Assembly: GCF_002224125.1 (NCBI RefSeq)
Contig: NZ_NCSM01000010.1
Coordinates: 1 to 64,000 of the forward strand
Source: Streptomyces sp. NBS 14/10
Lineage (GTDB): Bacteria; Actinomycetota; Actinomycetes; Streptomycetales; Streptomycetaceae
Length of the DNA: 64,000 nt
Direction: 5' to 3'
Positions 41,639 through 50,308 of the stretch are shown piece after piece. Below the pieces are notes generated by a model. That model saw nothing but the letters and a program-made list of their open reading frames with translations, did not search any database and was not told the DNA's origin. Within the stretch, counting starts at the first letter, position 1; each line of letters begins with the position of its first letter. A program made the translations under genes and the position numbers.

Positions 41639-42798
41639 CTACCGAGCGCCGTACCCAGGGAAGTGGCGTGACGCAGACGCGCAGGGAGTTGACGCGGGCA
41701 CAGAAGGGGGTTCTGACGGCCGCGTTCGTGCCGATGCTCGCCACGGGCGTTGTCGGCGGGATCGGCACGTACAGCAACATCGGTCTCGCCTATGGCACGG
41801 GGACCGCGCTCGGTGCTCTTGGTGCCGGTGAGGGCGCGACGGCGGTGCTCGCCCTGGTGCTGCTGGGGCTGACCATGCTGGGGCAGTCCTCGCCGCGCGT
41901 CGTACGGATCGGGCTGTGGGCGTTGCCCTCCGCCGCCGCCGTCATGGGTGCCATGGCCGCGCCGGACCCGGGGCGGACCGTGATCTACGCCTTGACCCCG
42001 ATGGGCATGTCCGTCTCGGCGGAGGGCATGGCGTTCCTCGCGCGCCGGATCGTCGTCCACACCGACGGCCGCGACGCGGAGAACGAGCGGCGCACTGCCG
42101 ACATCGTTCAGGCCCTCGCCTACCACCGCGCCCGCGCCGCACACCACCCGAGCGATCGGATCAAGTGGTGGTCGGAGCGCAAGTCATGGCGTCTGGCCCG
42201 CAAGGTCGGGGTCGGGGACGCGGCGCTTGGATCGAGGCTGCTGGATGTCCAGCGCGACCGAATCACGGACGGCGCGGATGCCGCGCTCGCCTCGATGTTC
42301 GGCGGCACCGGCCCCGTATCCACCCCGGTCGCGAATGCGGAGGAATCTACCGAGACAATGAGGAATCGGTCTACGGCTGACCTGCGGGAATCGACCCCGG
42401 CGCCGTCGGTCGTGCTCACCCGGTCTTCGGTGCCCGATCCGGTGGGGGTCGACTTCGTGAAGCCGACTCTTCCCCTCAAGCCGGTGCCCGTGATCGCCCC
42501 GGCGGCCGACCCGGTCAAGGCCGATCCTGCGCCGACCGGACGTCGGGCGGTGGCAGCCGCCTCCCCCCGATCCCGTCGGGCGACCGGCCGGGTTCCGGAG
42601 GTGGCACGGTCGCCCCGACCGAAGCGCACGACCGAACAGTTGCTCACTGAGGCCCGCACCGCTACGGCCGACTGGCCCGCCGACCGGATCACGGCGGAGG
42701 GCATCCGCCGCACGGTCCGCACCTCGCCGGCCAACGCGCGGATGCTGCGGGACACGATCCTCGCCGAACGCGCCAACGACGGCGGTAAGGCCGCGTGA
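41635..42798 (+). CDS. spread/transfer membrane protein (SpdB2-like)
   Basis: 387 residues, GTG start after GGAGG. Four membrane helices (~24-140) with FVPMLATGVVGGIGTYSNIG, then a cytoplasmic region (~150-215) with helical basic segments (KWWSERKSWRLARKVGVGD), a Pro/Ala linker and a C-terminal DNA-binding-like segment (TRTAT..ITAEGIRRTVRTSP). Layout fits Streptomyces SpdB-type spread proteins that bind DNA or other Spd proteins. Overlaps the next gene by GTGA. Confidence 0.7.
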   Translation: MTTERRTQGSGVTQTRRELTRAQKGVLTAAFVPMLATGVVGGIGTYSNIGLAYGTGTALGALGAGEGATAVLALVLLGLTMLGQSSPRVVRIGLWALPSAAAVMGAMAAPDPGRTVIYALTPMGMSVSAEGMAFLARRIVVHTDGRDAENERRTADIVQALAYHRARAAHHPSDRIKWWSERKSWRLARKVGVGDAALGSRLLDVQRDRITDGADAALASMFGGTGPVSTPVANAEESTETMRNRSTADLRESTPAPSVVLTRSSVPDPVGVDFVKPTLPLKPVPVIAPAADPVKADPAPTGRRAVAAASPRSRRATGRVPEVARSPRPKRTTEQLLTEARTATADWPADRITAEGIRRTVRTSPANARMLRDTILAERANDGGKAA

Positions 42799-43178
42799 AG
42801 CGGCTGACCCTCGCCGACTGCTTCGACCCGACCGGGGAGCGCTTCGGCATCCCCACCTTCCCGTGGCGGTGCGCCCCGGACGACTTGGCCACCCGCCGCC
42901 AACTGCGCAGTCGGGGACTGCGGCCGGGTGGTCAGGATGTCGCGGCGCAGCTCCTGCGCCCGCGTCGTCGGCGGGAACCGCTGACCGCGTACCTGTACCG
43001 GGTCGACCTCGCCCGGCCGGTGCGTCCGATGACCCCGGCGCGGTGGCGTGCGCACGCAGCGATGATGCGCGCCCGCCGCCGCTGCCCCAAGTGCCGTCGG
43101 GACGCCGGATACGTCATCCCGCCCACGCTCGGAACCTGCGTGACCTGCGCCTATCCCGAGGAACAGCGCGCCGCCTGA
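42795..43178 (+). CDS. RRQRL-motif zinc-binding protein
   Basis: 127 residues, GTG start. Contains TRRQLRSRGLRPGGQ, the RRQRL-type motif, and a C-terminal four-Cys cluster (CPKCRRD, TCVTCAY) for zinc. Basic throughout, so nucleic-acid binding is likely. Such proteins sit next to tra in AICEs. Role unknown. Confidence 0.7.
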   Translation: MKRLTLADCFDPTGERFGIPTFPWRCAPDDLATRRQLRSRGLRPGGQDVAAQLLRPRRRREPLTAYLYRVDLARPVRPMTPARWRAHAAMMRARRRCPKCRRDAGYVIPPTLGTCVTCAYPEEQRAA

Positions 43179-43262
43179 ACCACCCCGAATCCCGGGTCCG
43201 GCCGCCCGACCTTCCACAGCAAGCCGGCCGGACCCTTCGACTCCCGAAGGAGTAGGTACATC

Positions 43263-45488
43263 GTGACGGAAACCACCGCGTTCCCGCCCCCGAATGAGCC
43301 GGAGGACACCAACGAGCGGACGGCTGACGTGTTGCCGTTCCCGCTGAAGAAAGACACCACCCCTGCCGCTGCCCCCGCCGAGGGTCCGGTGAAGCCGGGG
43401 GAGTGGGAGGCCGAACTTCCCGACTCCGACGACCCGGAGGCCGAGGGGTTGGCCGAGGGTGAGCCGGTTGACCCGGCGCGTGAGGTCTACCCGCCGTCGG
43501 TGGCGGAGTGGATGGAGGCCAAGGACGAGGCGCGCTTGCCGGTGCTGCCGGATTGGGTGAAGCTGCCCGACCAGCGCACGGCCGTGCGCAAGTGGGCGGT
43601 GCGTCACTACTCGGCCGTGGTCGGCTACCACGCCGTGCGCCTGCCGTGCATCTACACCCCGAAGATCCTCATCTACTCGCCCCGCGGGGCGTGGCGCTGG
43701 TCGGCCGCGATCGGCCGGTGGGTCTTCGATGCCGAGGGCAAGCCTCTGCGGCACGCCGCTGTGGCGGCTGAGGATGCGGCGGAGTACCTGAAGCTGTCGC
43801 GGCAGCGCAACGACCGCGTGAGGCTGCGGGGCATCGTGGCCACGATCGCCGCCTTCATCGGGCTGGCCGCCGCGCTGACGCTGTATGTCATGGCGCCGTC
43901 GTGGCTGCTCCTGTTGTCCATCGCCGCTCTGACGACGACGCTGGGAGTGGTGGGGGCGCCGGCCGACCGGCCGCTGATCGACCTGGCCAAGGTGACGTTC
44001 CGCAAGCGGCGGCTGTCCTCGGACATCGTCATCCGGGCACACGAGGTTGCCGGGCTGACCAGCAAGGATCAGACGATCGCTTTCCCGCGCCCGATCGGCC
44101 GGGACGGCGATGGATGGCGGGTCGTGGTGGATCTGCCGTACGGCAAGACGTTCGAGGACGCGATGAAGGCGCATGCGCGTCTCGCGTCCGGTATGGACAT
44201 CGCCCCGACTCAGTTGTTCCTGGACAAGGATGAGACGAGCGGGCGGCGGGTGTCGTACTGGATCGCCGACCGTGACCCGCTCGCCGTGCCGTCGGGCAAG
44301 TCGCCGCTGCTGGGGGCGACGCGGGTGGACTTCTGGAAGCCGTTCCCGTGGGGCGTGGACGAACGCGGCAACCCGGTCATGGCCACGATGCTGTGGCTGT
44401 CGCTGCTGGTCGGCGCCGTACCGCGCCAGGGCAAGACGTTCTCCGCCCGCACGATCGCGCTCGCCGCCGCGCTGGACCCGTACGTCAGGCTGTACGTGTT
44501 CGACGGCAAGGCGTCCCCGGACTGGCGCACGTTCACCAAGGTCGCCCACCGCATCGGGTTCGGCATCGTGCCCAAGCACGGGTTCGACCCGGTTCAGCAC
44601 CTGCTGACGTCGCTGCGCGAGCTGAAGGCGGACGTCGAAGACCGGTACCACCGGCTGTCCGAACTGCCGCTGCACATCTGCCCCGAGGGCAAGCTCACCC
44701 CGGAAATCAGCCGGGACAAGAAGCTGAACATGCCCCTCACGCTGTTCGTGGTGGATGAGGTGCAGGAGTACCTGACCCACCCCGAGCACGGCAAGGAGAT
44801 CCTGTCTCTCCTGGTCTACCTCGCCCGGGTCGCCCCGGCCGTCGGTGTCTCGGTGATGACAGCGACGCAGAAGCCGGACGACAAGGCGTGCCCCTCGGAG
44901 CTGCGTGACCAGCACCAGGCCCGATTCGCCCTGCGCGTCGGCGCCTACCAGGTCTCGGACACCATCCTCGGTGCGGGCTCGTACTCGGAGGGCTTGGACG
45001 CGTCGAAGCTGCTGAAGTCGCACAAGGGCGTGGGGCTGCTCAAGGGCATGTCGGATGACTCCGGCATCGTCCGCACCTACCTGGCCGACGGGCGTGACGC
45101 GGAGCGCATCCTGACCCGCGCCGCCGCGCTGCGCGAGGCCGAGGGCACCCTGTCGGGCGACGCGGCCGGGGACGCCCCGGCCCCCGAGGTGTCCGCCACG
45201 ATCCTCGACGACGTGGCGGCCGTGCTCGGCAAGGGCGAGGCCAAGGTGTGGTCCGAGACCATCGTTGACCGCCTCGCCGACCTGCGCCCCGAGGTCTACC
45301 GCCCGTGGGCGGAGCTGGAGCCCAAGCCCAAGGCCGAAGCGCTCACCGCCGCGCTCAAGCCGTTCGGCATCGGGACGGTTCAGATCAGCCGCCGCATCGA
45401 CGGCGAGCAGGTCAACAAGCGCGGCATCAAGCGCGACGACATCGCCACCGCGATTACGGAGCGCAACAAGAAGAGGGACGCCGGATAG
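43263..45488 (+). CDS. FtsK/SpoIIIE-type conjugative DNA translocase (Tra)
   Basis: 741 residues, GTG start. Long acidic N-terminus (1-~75), two membrane helices (~195-245, GIVATIAAFIGLAAALTLYV), then the motor domain with Walker A AVPRQGKTFS (~384-393), Walker B LTLFVVDEVQEY (~492-503), and a C-terminal winged-helix-like region (~630-735) that in related Tra proteins reads clt repeats. A palindrome cluster lies just downstream. Distinct from, and longer than, the Tra of the first element. Confidence 0.9.
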   Translation: MTETTAFPPPNEPEDTNERTADVLPFPLKKDTTPAAAPAEGPVKPGEWEAELPDSDDPEAEGLAEGEPVDPAREVYPPSVAEWMEAKDEARLPVLPDWVKLPDQRTAVRKWAVRHYSAVVGYHAVRLPCIYTPKILIYSPRGAWRWSAAIGRWVFDAEGKPLRHAAVAAEDAAEYLKLSRQRNDRVRLRGIVATIAAFIGLAAALTLYVMAPSWLLLLSIAALTTTLGVVGAPADRPLIDLAKVTFRKRRLSSDIVIRAHEVAGLTSKDQTIAFPRPIGRDGDGWRVVVDLPYGKTFEDAMKAHARLASGMDIAPTQLFLDKDETSGRRVSYWIADRDPLAVPSGKSPLLGATRVDFWKPFPWGVDERGNPVMATMLWLSLLVGAVPRQGKTFSARTIALAAALDPYVRLYVFDGKASPDWRTFTKVAHRIGFGIVPKHGFDPVQHLLTSLRELKADVEDRYHRLSELPLHICPEGKLTPEISRDKKLNMPLTLFVVDEVQEYLTHPEHGKEILSLLVYLARVAPAVGVSVMTATQKPDDKACPSELRDQHQARFALRVGAYQVSDTILGAGSYSEGLDASKLLKSHKGVGLLKGMSDDSGIVRTYLADGRDAERILTRAAALREAEGTLSGDAAGDAPAPEVSATILDDVAAVLGKGEAKVWSETIVDRLADLRPEVYRPWAELEPKPKAEALTAALKPFGIGTVQISRRIDGEQVNKRGIKRDDIATAITERNKKRDAG

Positions 45489-45499
45489 GCCCTCACGAG

Positions 45500-45589
45500 C
45501 CGCTACCGGTAGCGGCAGGAGTCGCTACCGGTAGCAACCCCGCTAGCGACCTATACCGCTCCTGATCTGGCCGCTAGCGTCTAGCGGCC
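45500..45589. repeat. cluster of palindromes downstream of tra (candidate clt)
   Basis: CCGCTACCGGTAGCGG (45500-45515, perfect), GCTACCGGTAGC (45524-45535, perfect), CGCTAGCG (45541-45548) and GGCCGCTAG-CGT-CTAGCGGCC (45569-45589, 9-bp arms). Short repeats recognised by Tra (clt) often lie beside tra; these could also be operators or a terminator for tra. Confidence 0.6.
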
Positions 45590-45630
45590 CACCTGCGGAA
45601 ACCCTTCAAACCACCTCCTGAGAGGCCCTG

Positions 45631-45882
45631 ATGAGCCTTCCCGCCCTCGATACCGCCTTCCTTCTCGTGGTCACGCTCGGTTACAGCATCAAGTGCTGGC
45701 TGAGCCCGTTCGGCAACTGCCGCAAGTGCGACGGCATGGGCCACGACCTCAAGACCGACCGCAAGGGACGCCTCAAGCGCGGCAAGGACTGCCGCCGCTG
45801 CCAGGCCACCGGCAAGCGCATACGCGTCGGCCGCTGGATCTACAACCGCGCCACGCGCACCTACCGCGCCGGCACCCGCTGA
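45631..45882 (+). CDS. small membrane-anchored zinc-finger protein
   Basis: 83 residues. One membrane helix (~5-27) then DnaJ-like CxxC fingers: NCRKCDGMGH and DCRRCQATGKR, with a basic end. Common in AICEs after tra. Probably binds zinc at the membrane; function unknown. Confidence 0.65.
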   Translation: MSLPALDTAFLLVVTLGYSIKCWLSPFGNCRKCDGMGHDLKTDRKGRLKRGKDCRRCQATGKRIRVGRWIYNRATRTYRAGTR

Positions 45883-45899
45883 CCACCCCGGGAGAACCC

Positions 45900-46094
45900 G
45901 TGATCATCACCATCCCCCTCGTACTGCTGCTCGCCGGCGGCCTCGCCCTGCTCCTGCGCTTCAAGGCCCTCGGTGCCGGTGCGGCCGTAGTCGCCGCGCT
46001 CTTCGGCTTCTACCTCGCCGACACCGACGCCAGCGACACCGTCAACCAACTCGTCACCGCCGTCACCAGCGCACTCGCCGGAAACGACCAGTAG
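45900..46094 (+). CDS. small membrane protein
   Basis: 64 residues, GTG start. Two hydrophobic helices (VIITIPLVLLLAGGLALLLR and AAVVAALFGFYLA) and a short Thr/Asp tail. No family assigned. Confidence 0.55.
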   Translation: MIITIPLVLLLAGGLALLLRFKALGAGAAVVAALFGFYLADTDASDTVNQLVTAVTSALAGNDQ

Positions 46095-46108
46095 AAGGGA
46101 GACCGGAC

Positions 46109-46582
46109 GTGCACGAACCCACCACACCCCACCACTGGCCCGCCCCGGCCGGGCACGACGCGGCGGCAATGGAACTCCACCACCCCACGCCCGTCATGCC
46201 CGCGCACACGGCACCGCTCGTGCCCATGCAGCCGGGCGCCATACCGGCGGTGGCGAGCGTCGTCATGCCCGACGGCCGAGTCATCACCGGCTACGCCATC
46301 GAGCCCGCCAAGCCCGCCCCGGTCGCGGCCAAGCCGGCCGTCTCGCGGACGGCGGTGAACGTCGCGCTCGGCGGCATGGGGTTCCTCGCCGTGTGCGGCG
46401 GGCTCGTGCTGCTCACCACGTTCATCGCGGCCCTCGCCGCGCTCATCCACCAACTCATCATCCTCGCCGCCGTCATCTTCGGCGGCTGGATCGCCATCCA
46501 GGTCTTCGGCCACCGCTCCGGCGGCGGCACGACGGTCAACATCCGCAAGGCCGTCATCAAGCGCAACCACTTCCACACCTAG
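46109..46582 (+). CDS. membrane protein with proline/histidine-rich N-terminus
   Basis: 157 residues, GTG start with GGAG upstream. His/Pro-rich head (~1-50), then two membrane helices (~88-133, LAVCGGLVLLTTFIAALAAL) and a basic tail (VNIRKAVIKRNHFHT). Likely a transfer-associated membrane protein. Confidence 0.6.
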   Translation: MHEPTTPHHWPAPAGHDAAAMELHHPTPVMPAHTAPLVPMQPGAIPAVASVVMPDGRVITGYAIEPAKPAPVAAKPAVSRTAVNVALGGMGFLAVCGGLVLLTTFIAALAALIHQLIILAAVIFGGWIAIQVFGHRSGGGTTVNIRKAVIKRNHFHT

Positions 46583-46594
46583 CCGGGAGATCTC

Positions 46595-46876
46595 ATGGCA
46601 ACGCGTCTGGTCACCTGCTACATCGCCGTGTGCGACCTGTGCGGCGCCACCACCGACGCCGACGGCTTCACCCCTCACCTCGACAGCCCGGAAGAGGCCG
46701 TCCGGTACATCACCGAAACCGCCTTCGGCGACGACGCATGGACCCTCACCCCGGACGGCCGACTCGTCTGCGACACCGTCACCGACACGGCCCACGAAAC
46801 CGTCCACGAGCAGGCCGGCAAGCGCATCCCCACCCCGGGCCCGGACGCCATGTGCGTCACCTTCCCCACCACCTGA
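46595..46876 (+). CDS. hypothetical protein with single CxxC
   Basis: 93 residues, GGGAG upstream. YIAVCDLCGATTDADGF near the N-terminus, then an acidic body (LDSPEEAVRYITETAFGDDA). Soluble. No family recognised; part of the small-gene run between tra and the replication genes. Confidence 0.55.
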   Translation: MATRLVTCYIAVCDLCGATTDADGFTPHLDSPEEAVRYITETAFGDDAWTLTPDGRLVCDTVTDTAHETVHEQAGKRIPTPGPDAMCVTFPTT

Positions 46877-46901
46877 ACCGCTACCCGAGAGGAGCCCCGG
46901 C

Positions 46902-47159
46902 ATGAAGACCCCACGCCCCCGGCTGCGTATCCGTCGCACCACCTGGCCCCGCCACGCGCTCATCCTCGCCGAAACCCCCCGGCCCGACTGCCCCCGCTGC
47001 GAAGGCGACGGCGGCACGGCACACGACTACGGCGACTACGAAACCGGCGAATACGCGGGCACCGACTGGGATCCCTGCATCTGCTGGAACGAAAACCACC
47101 GCTGGACCCTGCTCCCCCTCCCGCGCCTCCCCCGCTACAGCAACGAGCCCCCGTTCTAG
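46902..47159 (+). CDS. small Cys-containing hypothetical protein
   Basis: 85 residues, GAGAGGAG upstream. Basic N-terminus, then DCPRCEGDGG and WDPCICWNENH, giving a possible zinc ribbon. Resembles small AICE proteins with CxxCxGxG fingers. Confidence 0.55.
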   Translation: MKTPRPRLRIRRTTWPRHALILAETPRPDCPRCEGDGGTAHDYGDYETGEYAGTDWDPCICWNENHRWTLLPLPRLPRYSNEPPF

Positions 47160-47242
47160 ACACGGCTGGGGCGGCCGTCTCTCGCCAAAGTCACGGCCGC
47201 CCCGGTCTCCCAGCACCGTCAAGAGAACTGGAGACATCCAGC

Positions 47243-48127
47243 ATGACACCTGAATGCAAGACCCCGCCCACGCGCGCCACGACTCCAGCCAGGGACCACC
47301 TACGAACCGCGCTGGAACTGGCCGCGTCCGGTGTACCGCCGCTTCCCCTGCGGGCCGGAAAGGTCCCATTCGGGAACTGCCGCCGCTGCGCGGACAACGC
47401 GTGCGGCGGTCGGCCGAACATGAAGAGCCCCGGGCCGTGCAACTGCCCGCGTCCCTGCCATGCGTGGGCTGCCGCGACCACCGACCTGGACGTCATCAAC
47501 TCCCATATCTGGCGCCGGGCGTGGCTTCGCGCAAGCGCGGTCGCCTATCACCCGGGCGGGGCGGGGCTGACGGTCGTGGACCTGGACAACGCCGAAGCGA
47601 TCGTGTGGGCACGCAAGAACCTGCCGACCACGCAGACCGTGCCCACCACCCGGGGTGAGCACTGGCTCTACCTCGGTCGGATGCAGTCCGCGAACGCGGT
47701 CCGGCCCGGCGTGGACATCAAGTCCACCATGGCCTACGCACGCTGGCTCGGGTTCGGCACCGGCACCATGACCGCGCTGCCGGATGCCGTGCGCGCGCTG
47801 GCCGTGAGCAAGCCCTCCCCGGCCCGGCCCGCACCGCAGGCCATCACCGTGCCCGCACGGGCCGGAGAAGGGGCGTGCCCTCACCGCACGCCCACCTATC
47901 TGGACCGTGGCATCGCCATGGCCGAGCAACGCATCACCGAGGCCACCAGCGGCGTGCACAGCACCGTCTACCGCACCTTCCTGGCTGTGCTCTCCACACA
48001 TGGCCGGTGCGGCTGCCTCACCGAGGACCACATCGCGCGGCTGTTCACCGCCGCGCAGACCAAGGGCGAATCCCCCCGGCACTGCACCGACGCATGGACC
48101 AACGCCCGCGCCAAGTTGGGACTGTGA
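47243..48127 (+). CDS. Prim-Pol-domain replication protein
   Basis: 294 residues. Bifunctional DNA primase/polymerase N-terminal domain: LRTALELAASGVPPLPLRAG, a Cys cluster (NCRRCADNAC), YHPGGAGLTVVDLDN with acidic metal ligands, TTRGEHWLYL and GVDIKS. It makes primers and extends them; with the ATPase that follows it forms the RepPP-type replication module of AICEs, in place of RepSA. Overlaps the ATPase gene by GTGA. Confidence 0.85.
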   Translation: MTPECKTPPTRATTPARDHLRTALELAASGVPPLPLRAGKVPFGNCRRCADNACGGRPNMKSPGPCNCPRPCHAWAAATTDLDVINSHIWRRAWLRASAVAYHPGGAGLTVVDLDNAEAIVWARKNLPTTQTVPTTRGEHWLYLGRMQSANAVRPGVDIKSTMAYARWLGFGTGTMTALPDAVRALAVSKPSPARPAPQAITVPARAGEGACPHRTPTYLDRGIAMAEQRITEATSGVHSTVYRTFLAVLSTHGRCGCLTEDHIARLFTAAQTKGESPRHCTDAWTNARAKLGL

Positions 48128-49605
48128 CCATGTCCGACGACGAGAAGAACCCCGCCCGCGAGGTCATCACCAACTACGCACAGGCGCACTTCCGGTACTT
48201 CCGCACCGCCGACGGCACCGTGTACGCGCAGAGGAACAGCCACCCCGTGGCTCGGCCGATCCGCTCACAGGGCACCACGGGCAGCCACCGGCAGGAACTC
48301 ATGGTGGGTCTCTTCCGCGACGGGGTGGGTGTGTTCAACGGCACCGCCATGAAGGAGGCGCTGGACCTGATCGAGGCGCTCGCGCTGACGGAGGCCGTGC
48401 AGCCCGTGCACATCCGCGTCGCCCCCGGATTCGACGGGGCGACGTGGCTGGACCTCGGGCGCAGCGACGGGCAGTCCGTGCGCATCCACCCCACCGGATG
48501 GGACATCCGCACCCCGGACCCGCAGGAAGTCTGCTGGCGGCGTACCCAGCTCACGGGGGAACTGCCTCTGCCGGCGAAGGACACCAACGGCAAGGGCATC
48601 GATCTGCTGATGCGACTGTGCAACTTCGCCAACGCGGAGACCGAGTGCCTGGCCATCGCGTGGCTCATCGGCTGCCTGGGTCCGACCGTGCCCGTCCCGG
48701 CCCCGTTCCTCACCGGCCCGCAAGGCGCGGGCAAGTCCACCGGTGGGCGGATGCTCGTGCGGATCATCGAGGGCATGACCGGGGACCTGCGCCGGGCGCC
48801 GAAGGATGAGGAGAACCTGATCACGGCGGTGGCAGCCGGTTGGGTCACTGCCCTGGACAACCTCTCCCACATGACCCCGGAGCTGTCCGATGCGATGTGC
48901 TGCATCGTCACCGGAGCCGAGAACGTCAAGCGCGCCCTGTTCACCGACGGGGACGTCTTCCGCATCGGCTACCGCCGCCCCCTTCTCCTGACAGGCATCG
49001 ACGTGGGCGTGATCCGGCCCGACCTCGCCGAACGGCTGTTGCCCCTGCGTCTGGAACGCCCCCGCGTCCGGCGCACCGAAGCAGAACTGTGGTCCGACTT
49101 CGCAGAGGTCTTGCCCGTCATCCTCGGCTCTCTCCTCGACCTCACCGTGCAGGTGCGCGCGGCTGAGGCAGACATCCCGACCGACCTGCGCATGGCCGAC
49201 TTCGCGCACCTGTGCGCGCAGCTCGACGCGGCCACCGGTCTGGGAGCGCTCGCCGCCTACCGGGCAAGCCTGGACGACCTCAACGACGACGTCATCGAGG
49301 GCGATCTCCTCGCGCAGACCGTGCTCAAGCACGCCGCCGGCATCGACCCGGGCACCGAGCAGCGGATGACGTCCGCCGAATGGCTGCACTGCCTCACGGG
49401 CCTCTACAGCGGTGAGGAGTGCCGTCCCCTTCCCAAAGGGTGGCCGACTACCGGCAAGGTGCTCTCAGACCGCCTCAAGCGGCTTCAGCCCACCCTCGCG
49501 GCCCGGGGCGTCCTCATCGACTGGGGACGCACCAAGACATCCCGCTACATCGAGATCGCACGGCCATCCGCGCCGCCCCCGCCCGAGCAGGAAGCGGCCT
49601 TCTGA
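48124..49605 (+). CDS. replication ATPase/helicase partner of Prim-Pol
   Basis: 493 residues from GTG 48124 (an ATG two codons on is an alternative). Walker A GPQGAGKSTG (~198-207) within a P-loop domain resembling phage/plasmid primase-helicases; LDNLSHMTPELSDAMCC is the Walker-B/sensor region. C-terminal winged-helix segment (VLSDRLKRLQPTLAARGVLI). Expected to unwind DNA at the nearby iteron origin. Confidence 0.8.
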   Translation: MTMSDDEKNPAREVITNYAQAHFRYFRTADGTVYAQRNSHPVARPIRSQGTTGSHRQELMVGLFRDGVGVFNGTAMKEALDLIEALALTEAVQPVHIRVAPGFDGATWLDLGRSDGQSVRIHPTGWDIRTPDPQEVCWRRTQLTGELPLPAKDTNGKGIDLLMRLCNFANAETECLAIAWLIGCLGPTVPVPAPFLTGPQGAGKSTGGRMLVRIIEGMTGDLRRAPKDEENLITAVAAGWVTALDNLSHMTPELSDAMCCIVTGAENVKRALFTDGDVFRIGYRRPLLLTGIDVGVIRPDLAERLLPLRLERPRVRRTEAELWSDFAEVLPVILGSLLDLTVQVRAAEADIPTDLRMADFAHLCAQLDAATGLGALAAYRASLDDLNDDVIEGDLLAQTVLKHAAGIDPGTEQRMTSAEWLHCLTGLYSGEECRPLPKGWPTTGKVLSDRLKRLQPTLAARGVLIDWGRTKTSRYIEIARPSAPPPPEQEAAF

Positions 49606-49626
49606 CCGCGCGCACCATGACGCACA

Positions 49627-49664
49627 AGCAAGAGGAGCACCCGCGCACGCGTGCTCCTCTTGCT
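49627..49664 (+). terminator. terminator after the replication operon
   Basis: AGCAAGAGGAGCAC and exact complement around a 10-base loop. Confidence 0.85.
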
Positions 49665-49778
49665 GTTCGGCGGCGGCGCCGCCCTGCGATGGTCGCGCCG
49701 CGAAGCGGCTCCTTCTTCACGCTCTGAGCCGCACAACAACAGACACCACCCCCTCCCTTGTCCGAAGTAAGAGGACGC

Positions 49779-49990
49779 TGCGTCACCTGCGTCACCCACA
49801 CCCCGTAGACGGCACGTGACCTGCCGAAACAGCGGTGACGCAGACGGCCGATTCTTGCGTCACCCCGCGTCACCCGCGTCACCCGGTGACGAAGACCTGC
49901 GTCACCGGGTGACGCACCCCCACTCCTCTGCGTCACCCTAAACCCGCAGGTCAGAGCCGCGAATGACGCAGATGACGCGGGTGACGCAGA
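49779..49990. repeat. iteron-like array of TGCGTCACC, candidate replication origin
   Basis: At least twelve GCGTCA/TGACGC units in ~210 bp, in both orientations: rightward near 49779, 49788, 49856, 49867, 49876, 49899 and 49929, leftward near 49834, 49908, 49964, 49973 and 49981. The GTCACCCGGTGAC and GTCACCGGGTGAC dyads lie in the middle. Placed between the Prim-Pol/ATPase operon and xis-int, it fits an origin bound by the replication proteins. No gene is supported in 49665-50055. Confidence 0.75.
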
Positions 49991-50055
49991 AATCCGAACC
50001 TCGGACACACGCGGGTCCCAGAAGTCCCCGCCATCAGAGCGAAGGAGTCGAACGC

Positions 50056-50244
50056 GTGGCACGCGACGAGAAGATCAAGCTCCCCGACGTCCTCAAAGAG
50101 ATCAAGATGAGCCGCGCCGCCTTCTACCGCATGCGCGCACGCGGCCAGGCACCACGTATCCAGAAACTCCCCAACGGCCAACTCCGCGTCAGCCGCGCCG
50201 ACCTCGATGCCTGGTGGGCGTCCTGCGAGCAGCGTGCCGCGTAA
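50056..50244 (+). CDS. xis: AlpA/Xis-like excisionase
   Basis: 62 residues, GTG start after AAGGAG. HTH: LPDVLKEIKMSRAAFYRMRA then QKLPNGQLRVSRADLDAWW, the typical excisionase/AlpA fold. Immediately upstream of int but separated from it by an intrinsic terminator. Confidence 0.85.
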   Translation: MARDEKIKLPDVLKEIKMSRAAFYRMRARGQAPRIQKLPNGQLRVSRADLDAWWASCEQRAA

Positions 50245-50260
50245 GTTCGATCGCTTCAAC

Positions 50261-50296
50261 AGGGGCCCGCATTCATCGCGGGCCCCTTTTTCTTTT
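50261..50296 (+). terminator. intrinsic terminator between xis and int
   Basis: AGGGGCCCGC, loop ATTCATC, GCGGGCCCCT followed by TTTTTCTTTT. A textbook Rho-independent terminator, unusual for this GC-rich genome, ending about 13 bp before the integrase start and abutting its ribosome binding site. Confidence 0.92.
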
Positions 50297-50308
50297 ACCT
50301 GGAGAGAC

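Noticed and set aside
42120..45023. 967-codon open frame on the minus strand
   Set aside because: Shadow of the second tra and its upstream genes; Arg/Gly/His-rich with no motif.
49779..49990. Possible CRISPR array
   Set aside because: Short units of mixed orientation with irregular spacing; iteron-like instead.
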